NCBI RefSeq assembly: GCF_019042245.1
Contig: NZ_JAHQCX010000021.1
Location: forward strand, 25,966-89,965
Source of the DNA: Diplocloster modestus
GTDB lineage: Bacteria; Bacillota; Clostridia; Lachnospirales; Lachnospiraceae
DNA: 64,000 bases
Direction: 5' to 3'
Under the pieces are notes generated by a model that was not told where the DNA came from, made no database searches, and was given only the letters and a program-made list of their open reading frames with translations. Within the stretch, counting starts at the first letter, position 1. The number at the start of each line of letters is the position of its first letter. A program made the translations under genes and the position numbers. Positions 16,279 through 24,205 of this stretch are shown piece after piece.

Positions 16279-18963
16279 ATGTCTGACAGAATCCGAGACG
16301 TGGGTTTCCGGGATCTGTTCCGGGGCCTTGATATGGCGGAGATCGAAACGCCGAATGAGATTAAAATACCGGATGAGGTGTTCAAGCGCCTGCTGGAAGG
16401 CACGATGGAGCGAAGTTATCTGAACGGGGTCAGCCAGTTTGATTATTTCGTGCCTGATGAGACGGAGCGCCACGGCGAGGTGGAATGGCTGCAGATCATC
16501 CGACTTCCGGTGCACCCGGATAATATCGAGGACTATGACCTGATCAACCGGTGGCAGGGTGTGCTGTCCACGCTGCATATCTGGGGATACCGGACGGTAT
16601 TTTTGCTCCAGAGGACTGGCGGCCAGACCAGCCTGTACCTGGGAGTCACCACAGCCACCCAGGGTGTGGGTTCCAAGGACGCGCTGGATCAAATGATGGA
16701 GGCCACGGCGGCCAATATGCCCGGCGTGGCGATGGAATGGGTCAGGCACGACCAGACGATGGATGACCGGCACGGGAAGATCTACGATGTGCTGAACAAC
16801 TATCACGCCATCGGTGCGGTGACCGGAATTCCCTCCTTTATCAGCGATGAGAGCAGAAGCGTGCTGCAGACGCTGGATCAGCTGGCCTTCGGCGTGCGCA
16901 AGATCAATGGGCGGGAACGGGATTATTCCCTTCTGGTGATCGCGGATCCGATCCCGGATGAGGAGATCAGCAGTATCATCAACCGGATGCGGGAACTGGG
17001 CAGTGAGATCCACAAATATGTGTCCCGCACGGTCACGGAAAATGAAGGTTCCAGCAGTCAGAAAGATGTAGGAATGGGCGGAGCGGTCGGAGGAATCCTG
17101 TCCGGCCTGGGCACTGTAGCGGGCGCCTTGATCGGCAGCTGGCTCGGGGCCCCCTATCTGGGAAGCAATCTGGGCCGTGGAATTGGCGGGGCGGTCGGCG
17201 GAGCAGTAGGCATGAACAAGACCAAATCCGTATCCATCAATTTTTCCCGGTCGGTGACCACCGAATATCTGGATAAATTTGCCCAATATGCCGAAGAAAT
17301 CATGGAAAAACATATCGCACGGCTGAAAGAGGGCAGGAACCTGGGTTATTGGAATGTGGGTACTTATGTGCTGGGCCGGACAAAGATGGATATCACTACC
17401 GTGACTGGTATGCTGCGCTCCATCTATTCCGGCGATGAGACTTATCTGGAGCCAATCCGCCTCCATGTCCTGCGGGAAGACAGCAATGCCGCGGAAATCG
17501 TCAAGGGCTTTCAGCTCATTTCTTTGGAAAATGAAAATATCGATAAAATGCTTGATAATGAATATAAAAGAAAATATGAAAAGGATCATATCTGGCATGT
17601 GTTCGGACGCCGGTATCAATACTTAAGCACACCTATGAATACCAAGGAACTGGGGCTGACCACCTCCCTTCCCCGCCAAGATGTGCCGGGACTTCGGTTT
17701 GTCAAGACGGCTGTCCGGTTTGCCAATAATCCTCCGGTGTTAAATGAGGATTCTATTTCCATCGGCAAAGTAGTCAATATGGGAGTGGTGCAGAACAATG
17801 AATACCGGATCGATCCCAATTCCCTGGTCCGTCATGCCCTGGTAACCGGAGGTACCGGTTCCGGCAAATCGACCACCTGTAAAGCGATCCTGAACGAAGT
17901 CGTATCCCGGGGTGTTCCGGTTCTGATCATTGAGCCGGCTAAGGACGATTATGTGCGCTGGGCCATGGAATTGAAGGAAAAGAAGGGAATCCCTTTCCAC
18001 ATCTATATGCCGGGCGCTTCCTCCTTTGACGGGCAGCCCCTGGAAGAGCTGGCGGTGAATCCTTTCGAGCCGGCGGCGGTCAAAGGGGCCAAAGTAGACC
18101 TGATGGCCCGATGCGAGAATCTGGTTTCCCTGCTGGTGGCCAGTATCCCCAGCATCGAGGATGTTCTGCCGGTGCTGATCGATGAGCTGGTCTATGCAAA
18201 GGCGGAGGATTTCTTCAAAGAGGATTTCCACTCCGGAGAGGCAGTGAAGCCGTTCTTATATCCGAAGATGGAAGACTTGATCCCTATGGTGGACGATCTG
18301 GTGGAAGGATATGATCCAAGAAATTATAAGACGATCCGAAAATCTTTGATCACCCGGTTAAAATATCTGACCCGTGGAAACAGAGGCCGTCTGCTGAATG
18401 TCACGAAATCCACAGACTACGATGTGCTGTTCGGCCAGCCCACGGTCATCAATCTGAGCCGGATCGCCGGGAGCCGGGATAAGGCGCTTATTATGGCACT
18501 GCTGATGTTAAGCCTCTATGAGTACCGGATATCGGCTTATTCCTATCAGGCGGACTACAGAAAGAAGGCACAGGATAATGAGCTGCTGCACCTGACTATG
18601 ATCGAAGAAGCCCATAACCTGCTGATGAATCCTTCCGCAGTGACCAACGATTCGGGCAATCCCCAGCAGGTGGTTGCGGATCTGTTCAGCAATATGCTCT
18701 CTGAGATCCGGGGCTACGGGGAAGGGATCACGATCGTTGATCAGGTGCCGACCCGGCTGATTCCGGATGTGATCAAGAATACCAATTATAAATTTGTACA
18801 CCGCCTGACCTCGCCGGATGACTGTGAAGTGATGGCTGCTTCCCTGGCACTGCGGGAGGATCAAAAATCCATGATCCCGGCGCTGGAGATCGGGAACGCC
18901 ATTATCTACGGCGATAACGATGATGCGGCGGTTTGGGTGAAGATGAATAAACCCGGAGATTGA
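16279..18963 (+). CDS. HerA/VirB4-like P-loop ATPase with a glycine-zipper segment
   Basis: This 894-residue protein has an N-terminal domain of about 260 residues, a Gly/Ala-rich zipper (about 265-316; AVGGILSGLGTVAGALIGSW and GRGIGGAVGGAVGM) able to insert in or span a membrane, a middle domain, and a C-terminal HerA-type ATPase. Walker A is GGTGSGKST (524-532), Walker B TMIEEAHNLL (Glu776/777), followed by the HerA sensor/arginine segment QVPTRLIPDVIKNTNYKFVH. Family members are hexameric motors for DNA or protein. The downstream peptidase and chaperones favour a protein-handling or membrane-export role, but this is inference. The antisense 473-codon frame is a shadow. Confidence 0.88.
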   Translation: MSDRIRDVGFRDLFRGLDMAEIETPNEIKIPDEVFKRLLEGTMERSYLNGVSQFDYFVPDETERHGEVEWLQIIRLPVHPDNIEDYDLINRWQGVLSTLHIWGYRTVFLLQRTGGQTSLYLGVTTATQGVGSKDALDQMMEATAANMPGVAMEWVRHDQTMDDRHGKIYDVLNNYHAIGAVTGIPSFISDESRSVLQTLDQLAFGVRKINGRERDYSLLVIADPIPDEEISSIINRMRELGSEIHKYVSRTVTENEGSSSQKDVGMGGAVGGILSGLGTVAGALIGSWLGAPYLGSNLGRGIGGAVGGAVGMNKTKSVSINFSRSVTTEYLDKFAQYAEEIMEKHIARLKEGRNLGYWNVGTYVLGRTKMDITTVTGMLRSIYSGDETYLEPIRLHVLREDSNAAEIVKGFQLISLENENIDKMLDNEYKRKYEKDHIWHVFGRRYQYLSTPMNTKELGLTTSLPRQDVPGLRFVKTAVRFANNPPVLNEDSISIGKVVNMGVVQNNEYRIDPNSLVRHALVTGGTGSGKSTTCKAILNEVVSRGVPVLIIEPAKDDYVRWAMELKEKKGIPFHIYMPGASSFDGQPLEELAVNPFEPAAVKGAKVDLMARCENLVSLLVASIPSIEDVLPVLIDELVYAKAEDFFKEDFHSGEAVKPFLYPKMEDLIPMVDDLVEGYDPRNYKTIRKSLITRLKYLTRGNRGRLLNVTKSTDYDVLFGQPTVINLSRIAGSRDKALIMALLMLSLYEYRISAYSYQADYRKKAQDNELLHLTMIEEAHNLLMNPSAVTNDSGNPQQVVADLFSNMLSEIRGYGEGITIVDQVPTRLIPDVIKNTNYKFVHRLTSPDDCEVMAASLALREDQKSMIPALEIGNAIIYGDNDDAAVWVKMNKPGD

Positions 18964-18965
18964 GA

Positions 18966-19053
18966 GACAGAAATAGGAAACAACCTTCGGGTATACCTGT
19001 ATGTCTTGAGAAACAGACAGAAATAGGAAACACCCTTCGGGTATACCTGTATG
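18966..19053 (+). repeat. Two-copy tandem repeat upstream of the membrane-anchored gene
   Basis: A 38-bp unit (starts GACAGAAATAGGAAACA, ends GGGTATACCTGTATG) occurs at 18966-19003 and 19016-19053 with one mismatch and a 50-bp period. Each copy contains the palindrome GGTATACC. It fills the 130-base gap after the HerA gene and could be a regulator site or a duplicated leader. Confidence 0.8.
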
Positions 19054-19093
19054 ACGTAAAAAACAGGATGATAATGGAAAGGAGGTAATCTGT

Positions 19094-19780
19094 ATGGAAC
19101 TTTGGACTTATTTTGTGATTGTGGCCATGGTGCTTATAGCCTTGCTAGTGATTTACTATATTGTAAGGAAAAGAAAGGCTGACCAGGCACAGGAACAGAT
19201 CAAACAGCAGGAAGATCAAAAACAGCAAAAACAGCAGGATCAGTCCGAACATTCTACACATTTTTCGCAACTGACACGGGATCAGGCTCTAACGCCGGAA
19301 GACGAAGAGGCCATCCGTATCCTGGCAGAAGGGATCAGCCAACATAAAACAGAATTCACAGGTTTATATGAGCTGATGTATCAGATCAGCCTGGGAAATA
19401 CCGGTAATGCCTCCGGCACGTTCGGGGAATGGTGCCTGAGAGTGGAAAACTTCGAGGAGGACTCCGCATTTTCTGAGATTTTTGCCAAAAGATTCTCTGA
19501 GATGGAATCAGGAGGCGTCGAAGAACAGATTCGAAATGCAGAACTTATCATTCAGGGAATCTTCGCAAGCGGTATCAAGCGGGATGAGGCACAAAGCCTT
19601 CAGGCGGAAAAGCGTACGGTCTTTACCTATGTAACCCTGGATGACACGGTTATTACTCCCGGACAGTCTTATGAGGTCTACCGGCCCTGCTGGAGTATAG
19701 GAGCATTGACTCTGGAAAAAGGAATTCTCAGATCCCCGGAGCTACAGGAAACAAATGAAATATCGGAAGCAGGCAGGTAA
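19094..19780 (+). CDS. Membrane-anchored protein with a possible GrpE-like tail
   Basis: The 228-residue protein has one N-terminal membrane helix (residues about 4-24, FVIVAMVLIALLVIYYIV), then a charged Gln/Lys-rich coiled coil (about 28-55) and a soluble domain. The C-terminal part, DDTVITPGQSYEVYRPCWSI, with EKGIL after it, resembles the beta-rich end of GrpE nucleotide exchange factors (PGY...vlRPA). Together with two Hsp70 ATPases downstream, a membrane-tethered exchange factor is plausible but not proved. The ribosome binding site AAAGGAGG is strong. Confidence 0.7.
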   Translation: MELWTYFVIVAMVLIALLVIYYIVRKRKADQAQEQIKQQEDQKQQKQQDQSEHSTHFSQLTRDQALTPEDEEAIRILAEGISQHKTEFTGLYELMYQISLGNTGNASGTFGEWCLRVENFEEDSAFSEIFAKRFSEMESGGVEEQIRNAELIIQGIFASGIKRDEAQSLQAEKRTVFTYVTLDDTVITPGQSYEVYRPCWSIGALTLEKGILRSPELQETNEISEAGR

Positions 19781-19849
19781 CAAACGAATTATCAGGAAGA
19801 CGCAGGAAACAATACAGCCAGAAGTAATGAATCAAGCAGGAGGTTCAAA

Positions 19850-20608
19850 ATGGGAATAGAAGATATGGAAGATTTTGAAGAACTGGAAGGCCAGGACCGG
19901 CTGAAAGACACTTCGGAATTTGAGCATTCCCTGGAAAACAGCCAAGGACTGGAGACTTTAGATGAGACTCATATACGCCAGACTGAAAAGCTGGAGGAGG
20001 GAATATACCGGGATACCATAGGCAGCATCGGGATGCCTGCTGGGATGGAAGGCCTGGAAAATGAGTGGATATCAGGGGAACCGCTGGAAGACATGGAACA
20101 CTGGCATATGCAGGAGGGTGATATGTCCTGCGCGGTGGTGTGCCAGGAATTCGTAGCGGAGGAGCTATTGAACACCGAACTGAATGAACAGGACCTGGTG
20201 GAGTTCGCTGTCTCGAAAGGATGGTTCGACCCGGAAACAGGCACTACCCTGGAAGATACCGGTAATATTCTGGAATATCTGGGTCTGGAGGTAGTGCAAA
20301 ACGAACACGGCAGCATTCAGGATATCGAAAGAACCCTGGAGGAAGGCGGAAAGGTCATTGCCGGTGTGAATAATATATCCCTGCTGACCCCGGACTCCAT
20401 GGAATGTGTCTACTATCCGTCCCTTACCGCAAATCATGCGGTGGAAGTGATCGGCATCGATAAGACAGATCCGTCGAATGTGAAAGTAATCCTGAATGAT
20501 CCGGGGCTTCCGGGCGGCCGCGGGATCAGCTATGATCTGGAGGAATTCCAAACAGCATGGAACACCAGCGGAGGCTTTATGGTAAGCGCCTATCGGGCTG
20601 ATCAATGA
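19850..20608 (+). CDS. C39-like (papain-fold) cysteine peptidase with acidic leader
   Basis: The 252-residue protein has an acidic N-terminal extension (residues 1-80; MGIEDMEDFEELEGQD) and a C39-like domain. Catalytic positions are in place: Gln88 (oxyanion), Cys94 (QEGDMSCAVVCQEF), His196 (TANHAVEVIGI) and Asn216/Asp217 (ILNDPG). There is no signal peptide or membrane helix, so it acts in the cytosol or is moved by an unconventional route. It shares its leader with the 15864 product. It overlaps the next frame by an ATGA, but that gene probably starts at 20626. Confidence 0.82.
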   Translation: MGIEDMEDFEELEGQDRLKDTSEFEHSLENSQGLETLDETHIRQTEKLEEGIYRDTIGSIGMPAGMEGLENEWISGEPLEDMEHWHMQEGDMSCAVVCQEFVAEELLNTELNEQDLVEFAVSKGWFDPETGTTLEDTGNILEYLGLEVVQNEHGSIQDIERTLEEGGKVIAGVNNISLLTPDSMECVYYPSLTANHAVEVIGIDKTDPSNVKVILNDPGLPGGRGISYDLEEFQTAWNTSGGFMVSAYRADQ

Positions 20609-20625
20609 GAGGAGGAGGTCCCAGT

Positions 20626-21105
20626 ATGAGAGAATATATAAAAGAGGTACAGGAAAAACAGGCGGTGCGGAGTATGATCCCCATGAATTTCCAGATGGGA
20701 TTGCCGATATTGAAACCAAAAGATCAGGAACTTCTGGTGATATTTCCCTACTACCGCACGAAAGTGGAAGGCAATCAGATTCACATGAGCCTGCCCAGAT
20801 TCCATGCGGTCATGGCTTATCCGTCCGGCCGTCTGGTACGCGTGGAGGACCTGAAATACAACGGCAGATTTCAGGATATTGATTTTTCAGCATATGAAGG
20901 TGTCTACAGCCGGGGAATAGGAGAACAGGCGGCCGCCTACCGGGAGGCGGTGGAGCGGTACCTGGACCGGGCCGGCGCGCTTCTTAAGCAGCAGTCGGGC
21001 GGTGCGCAGATAACAGCGGAGCAGGCCGGGCAGATGCAGGAGGAGCTATTTCAGATAATAGAACCTTTTTATACGGAATATTACAGAAGATTGTTGGAGG
21101 AGTGA
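20626..21105 (+). CDS. Uncharacterised protein of the HerA/Hsp70 cluster
   Basis: The 159-residue protein is not recognised. It reads as a mixed alpha/beta N-terminal half (FQMGLPILKPKDQELLVIFP) and a helical C-terminal half rich in Glu, Gln and Tyr (residues about 100-159). GAGGAGGAG at 20608-20616 selects ATG 20626 over the ATG at 20605 that overlaps the peptidase stop. No signal peptide or membrane helix. Tight packing between peptidase and regulator suggests a cluster-specific subunit. Confidence 0.72.
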   Translation: MREYIKEVQEKQAVRSMIPMNFQMGLPILKPKDQELLVIFPYYRTKVEGNQIHMSLPRFHAVMAYPSGRLVRVEDLKYNGRFQDIDFSAYEGVYSRGIGEQAAAYREAVERYLDRAGALLKQQSGGAQITAEQAGQMQEELFQIIEPFYTEYYRRLLEE

Positions 21106-21110
21106 GACGG

Positions 21111-21833
21111 ATGAAGCCTGTAGTGCAGCTGGCAGTGGTCGATACAGACCAAAAGAATATCGAATGTATCAGACAAATGCTGACAGATACGGCGGTGAAA
21201 TATGATGTGGATATGCAGGTGGACTGGATCACAGATCTGCGAAAGGCCGGAAAGCTGTTCGAGTCGTCCGACACCCTTCAGCTGGTATTGATCAATTTGG
21301 GCCTGGGGCGAATCGCCGGCAGAGTGGCGGAAGGGTTATACCAGAGCAGCCACTGTTACGTGATGTATTACGCCCAGAAGAAGCTGGACCTGGAACCCTA
21401 TCTCTTAGCCAGGCCGATCGCTTTTCACGCGGACTTGTCGGACCATGCCTTATTCAGCAGCAAAGTGCTGGCGCTTAGTACTATGATCCTGCAGGATAAA
21501 AACATGTTTGTCCGAAACGCCAAGAGCAGTACGATTCTGATCCGCTATCGGAATATCCGGTACTTTGAGAGTAATTATAAAAATGTAATCCTCTATACCA
21601 GTCAGGGACACAGCTATACATTCCGGGGGCGGCTCGACGAGATCGGCCGGCAGATTCCGGGGGCGGTTTTTCTAAGGGTCCACCAGAGTTATCTGGTAAA
21701 CCTATCCTACGTGGAGAGGGTGGACAAAAGTAAAAAAAGCCTCCTGCTCACCAGCGGTGAGGAATTACAGATCAGTAAGCCGTATTATGAAGGGGTCATA
21801 AGCCGGCTGCTGGCAGAATCGGAAGAGATATAG
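21111..21833 (+). CDS. LytTR-family response regulator with degenerate receiver
   Basis: The 240-residue protein has a receiver-like N-terminus (LAVVDTDQKNIECIRQML) and a LytTR DNA-binding domain (NAKSSTILIRYRNIRYFESN, then FLRVHQSYLVNLSYVERVDK). The acidic pair Asp-x-Asp is present at the N-terminus, but the usual phosphoacceptor position reads Asn62 (LVLINLGLG), so phosphorylation control is doubtful. A GTG at 21102 is also open; ATG 21111 has a better-spaced GGAGG. It probably controls the cluster. No histidine kinase gene is adjacent. Confidence 0.85.
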   Translation: MKPVVQLAVVDTDQKNIECIRQMLTDTAVKYDVDMQVDWITDLRKAGKLFESSDTLQLVLINLGLGRIAGRVAEGLYQSSHCYVMYYAQKKLDLEPYLLARPIAFHADLSDHALFSSKVLALSTMILQDKNMFVRNAKSSTILIRYRNIRYFESNYKNVILYTSQGHSYTFRGRLDEIGRQIPGAVFLRVHQSYLVNLSYVERVDKSKKSLLLTSGEELQISKPYYEGVISRLLAESEEI

Positions 21834-21849
21834 GATGATGGATTGGGAG

Positions 21850-21971
21850 ACAAAAAGTGTTCCCCCATACCGGAATGAAAGGCGCAGCAAACGCGCTGCT
21901 GGAGGTACGGTTGAACAAAAAAGATGTTCCCCCATACCTGAATCGAGGCGCAGTAAATGCGCCACTGGAGG
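21850..21971 (+). repeat. Duplicated leader with hairpin before the Shine-Dalgarno sequence
   Basis: Two tandem copies (about 21850-21905 and 21914-21971, 66-67-bp period) share TGTTCCCCCATACC, GGCGCAG and CTGGAGG. The second ends in a clean hairpin GGCGCA/TGCGCC (21947-21963) three bases before GGAGG (21967-21971) and ATG 21977. The first copy's stem is degenerate and its SD is followed by no gene. The second unit is nearly identical to those at 45254 and 49641. Confidence 0.8.
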
Positions 21972-21976
21972 AAAAT

Positions 21977-24085
21977 ATGAGCGCTAAACGTGTGATTGGA
22001 ATTGATTTCGGTACCAGTAATTCGGTGGTCAGAGTAAAAAGGTACGGGGAAGACGGACAGCCATTTGGGGACCGGCTGTTCGTGTCGAACATACTGTTTG
22101 ACGGCAATGACAGCGTGCCGACCCTGGTGCAGATTCCAGACGACATCGAGATTACACCGGAGCTTGAGCTTAAGGAAGAGGACTGTGAGTTTGGCCGCGC
22201 CGCTGCTGTCGAGCAGCCGGGGATGAGGACCTGGCGGGATTTCAAGACGGATCTGGAGAGCAAAGACCCGGGAATCCGTATGAGGGCCCGCTGGCTGACG
22301 CGACTGTTCCTTAAGTATATCTACCGGCAGTATCAGACCCAGTCCATTCATCTGGGAGATGGAACGGATGAAGAACTGGTCTATGTCAGTTATCCGGCAA
22401 AATATTCGGAAGAAAACAGACAGTTTATGATCCAGGCGGCAAAAGACGCGGGCTTTTCCAATGTCAGGGGTATCACGGAACCGGAAGCGGCAGTCAGGGC
22501 TTTCCTGGTACAAGGCGAGAGGGAACTGCGGCAAATGGGTCTGCTGCATGCGGATGGGGCTTCGTATCTGCTGTTCCTGGATATGGGCGCAGGGACGACG
22601 GATCTGGCTGTGTGCAAATATGAAAATGGCAGCACACAGATTATTTCCACATGGCCGGATGACCGGACGAATATTTATTTTGGCGGAAAAGATATTGACC
22701 AGGTGCTGAGCGGTTATGTGGAAGCTTATCTGCGCAGCAACAATAATGTGGTTCCTTCCTATTTTACCGATCATTTCAGTGAAAAATACATCGACGCGGT
22801 AAAAGCCTGGAAGGAGGTAACGGTTTCCAGAACGCTGAAACGCAATAAAAGCGTGCCGTATTTCAGCGCAGTAAAGAATCCATATCCGAATCTTCCGGAT
22901 TTCTCACCGGCAATTGGGCGAAAAGAATTTGAGGATACCTGTAAGCAATACCTATGTAGCTTTCCGGAATTGGTGAACGGCTGTCTTGCACACACCCGGG
23001 AAATCGATCCGGATTTTCCCGGAACGGACGGGATCGAACTGGTACTGCTGACCGGGGGCCACAGCCAGTGGTACTTTATTCCGGAAATCCTGACAGGGAA
23101 AAACCAGGCATTTGGCAGCGTGTCGCTTCCCCAAATTCAGTCCGAACCGGCCAGAGTAAGGCTGAGCGGAAAGCCGCAGGAAATGGTCGCTGTAGGGATG
23201 GTTTATGATCTTCTGAAATCGGATCACTCAGGGGAGGCCGTAAAGCCTGATGAGCAGGAGCAGAGTATTGAGGAACAGAACACTGGGAATCAGTATGGTA
23301 AAGATCAGAATAGCCAGGAAAGTAAAGAGCAGTTCCGGTCTGGCCGGGACTTGGTATATGGCAAATCAGAGGTCGGAGACAAACCGTCTCCCATCCCTTA
23401 TTATCAGGAAAAGGTTCTAACCCGGGAAGAAGTGAAACAAAGATTCCATGGTACAAAAAATATTATAATACCGGAAGAATATACGACAATAGGAGAGAAT
23501 GCGTTTGGAGGGACCGGCTGGGGGGCGGCAGGTAATGCATTTGCCGGCCTGTTCTCAAAACAGGTAACGGGAGTGGAAACAGTACAGCTGCCTGCGGGAC
23601 TGAGACATATCGGGGAAATGAGCTTTTTTGACTGTAAAAATATAAAGAGTATAAAGCTTCCGCAGGGATTGCTCACAATAGGAGATAGTGCGTTTAAGGG
23701 CTGTAACTCATTACAAATGGTTACCATACCAGGAAGTGTAAAAAAAATATCACGGAGCGCTTTTGAGGACTGTAAGGGCCTAAAGTCCGTCATTATTGAA
23801 AATGGAGTAGAAGAGATCGGTTGGAGGGCTTTCCGATATTGCGACTCCCTGAGTTCTGTTACGATAAAGGGACATGTGAAAAAAATCTGCGAAGAGGCTT
23901 TTGGAGGATCCAACGTATTTATGACTGTGGTAATAGAGGATGATGTGGAGAACATAGATGTCGATGCTTTTGCTATTGCATTTGCATACAGACTAGGCAC
24001 TCTCGGAGAGATGGAGATCCGCTGCAGGAGAGGTTCTCAGGCAGAAAAATATGCGATTAACCGCAAAATAAAAGTTTCCTACTAA
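21977..24085 (+). CDS. Hsp70-family ATPase fused to BspA-type leucine-rich repeats
   Basis: The 702-residue protein has an Hsp70/actin-fold ATPase (1 to about 410) with phosphate-1 motif IGIDFGTSNS, connect-1 GITEPEAAVRA, phosphate-2 LFLDMGAGTTDLAV (Asp202) and adenosine motif LLTGGHSQ (near Gly360). A Gln/Glu-rich linker (about 410-480) leads to 6-7 BspA-like repeats (about 495-690; e.g. IGDSAFKGCNSLQMVTIPGS). The usual DnaK peptide-binding domain is absent, so the repeats may provide client recognition. The frame opens at 21857, but the leader hairpin and GGAGG show the start is 21977. No export signal. Confidence 0.9.
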   Translation: MSAKRVIGIDFGTSNSVVRVKRYGEDGQPFGDRLFVSNILFDGNDSVPTLVQIPDDIEITPELELKEEDCEFGRAAAVEQPGMRTWRDFKTDLESKDPGIRMRARWLTRLFLKYIYRQYQTQSIHLGDGTDEELVYVSYPAKYSEENRQFMIQAAKDAGFSNVRGITEPEAAVRAFLVQGERELRQMGLLHADGASYLLFLDMGAGTTDLAVCKYENGSTQIISTWPDDRTNIYFGGKDIDQVLSGYVEAYLRSNNNVVPSYFTDHFSEKYIDAVKAWKEVTVSRTLKRNKSVPYFSAVKNPYPNLPDFSPAIGRKEFEDTCKQYLCSFPELVNGCLAHTREIDPDFPGTDGIELVLLTGGHSQWYFIPEILTGKNQAFGSVSLPQIQSEPARVRLSGKPQEMVAVGMVYDLLKSDHSGEAVKPDEQEQSIEEQNTGNQYGKDQNSQESKEQFRSGRDLVYGKSEVGDKPSPIPYYQEKVLTREEVKQRFHGTKNIIIPEEYTTIGENAFGGTGWGAAGNAFAGLFSKQVTGVETVQLPAGLRHIGEMSFFDCKNIKSIKLPQGLLTIGDSAFKGCNSLQMVTIPGSVKKISRSAFEDCKGLKSVIIENGVEEIGWRAFRYCDSLSSVTIKGHVKKICEEAFGGSNVFMTVVIEDDVENIDVDAFAIAFAYRLGTLGEMEIRCRRGSQAEKYAINRKIKVSY

Positions 24086-24097
24086 CCGGAGGAGAAG

Positions 24098-24205
24098 ATG
24101 AGTGTAAAACGTATGATTGGAATAGAGTTCGGTACCAGCAATTCGCTGGTCATCTGGGAGAATATTGAAAAGTTGGTGATCATATGGCGACGAAAAGAAT
24201 CATAG
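24098..24205 (+). pseudogene. 35-codon remnant of a third Hsp70 gene
   Basis: ATG 24098, preceded by GGAGGAGAAG, opens a frame reading MSVKRMIGIEFGTSNSLVIW, the Hsp70 phosphate-1 start seen in the genes on either side. It then loses homology and stops at 24205, overlapping the next gene's start. It is best read as the scar of a deleted tandem paralogue. It may still be translated and couple ribosomes into the gene at 24184, which has no strong site of its own. Confidence 0.7.

Noticed and set aside
16198..17619. 473-codon open frame on the minus strand
   Set aside because: It lies fully antisense to the HerA-like gene, has His/Ile-rich composition typical of a reverse shadow frame, no ribosome binding site and no recognisable domain.
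18966..19053. CRISPR array
   Set aside because: Only two units with a 12-base spacer; no array or cas gene is present anywhere in the window.
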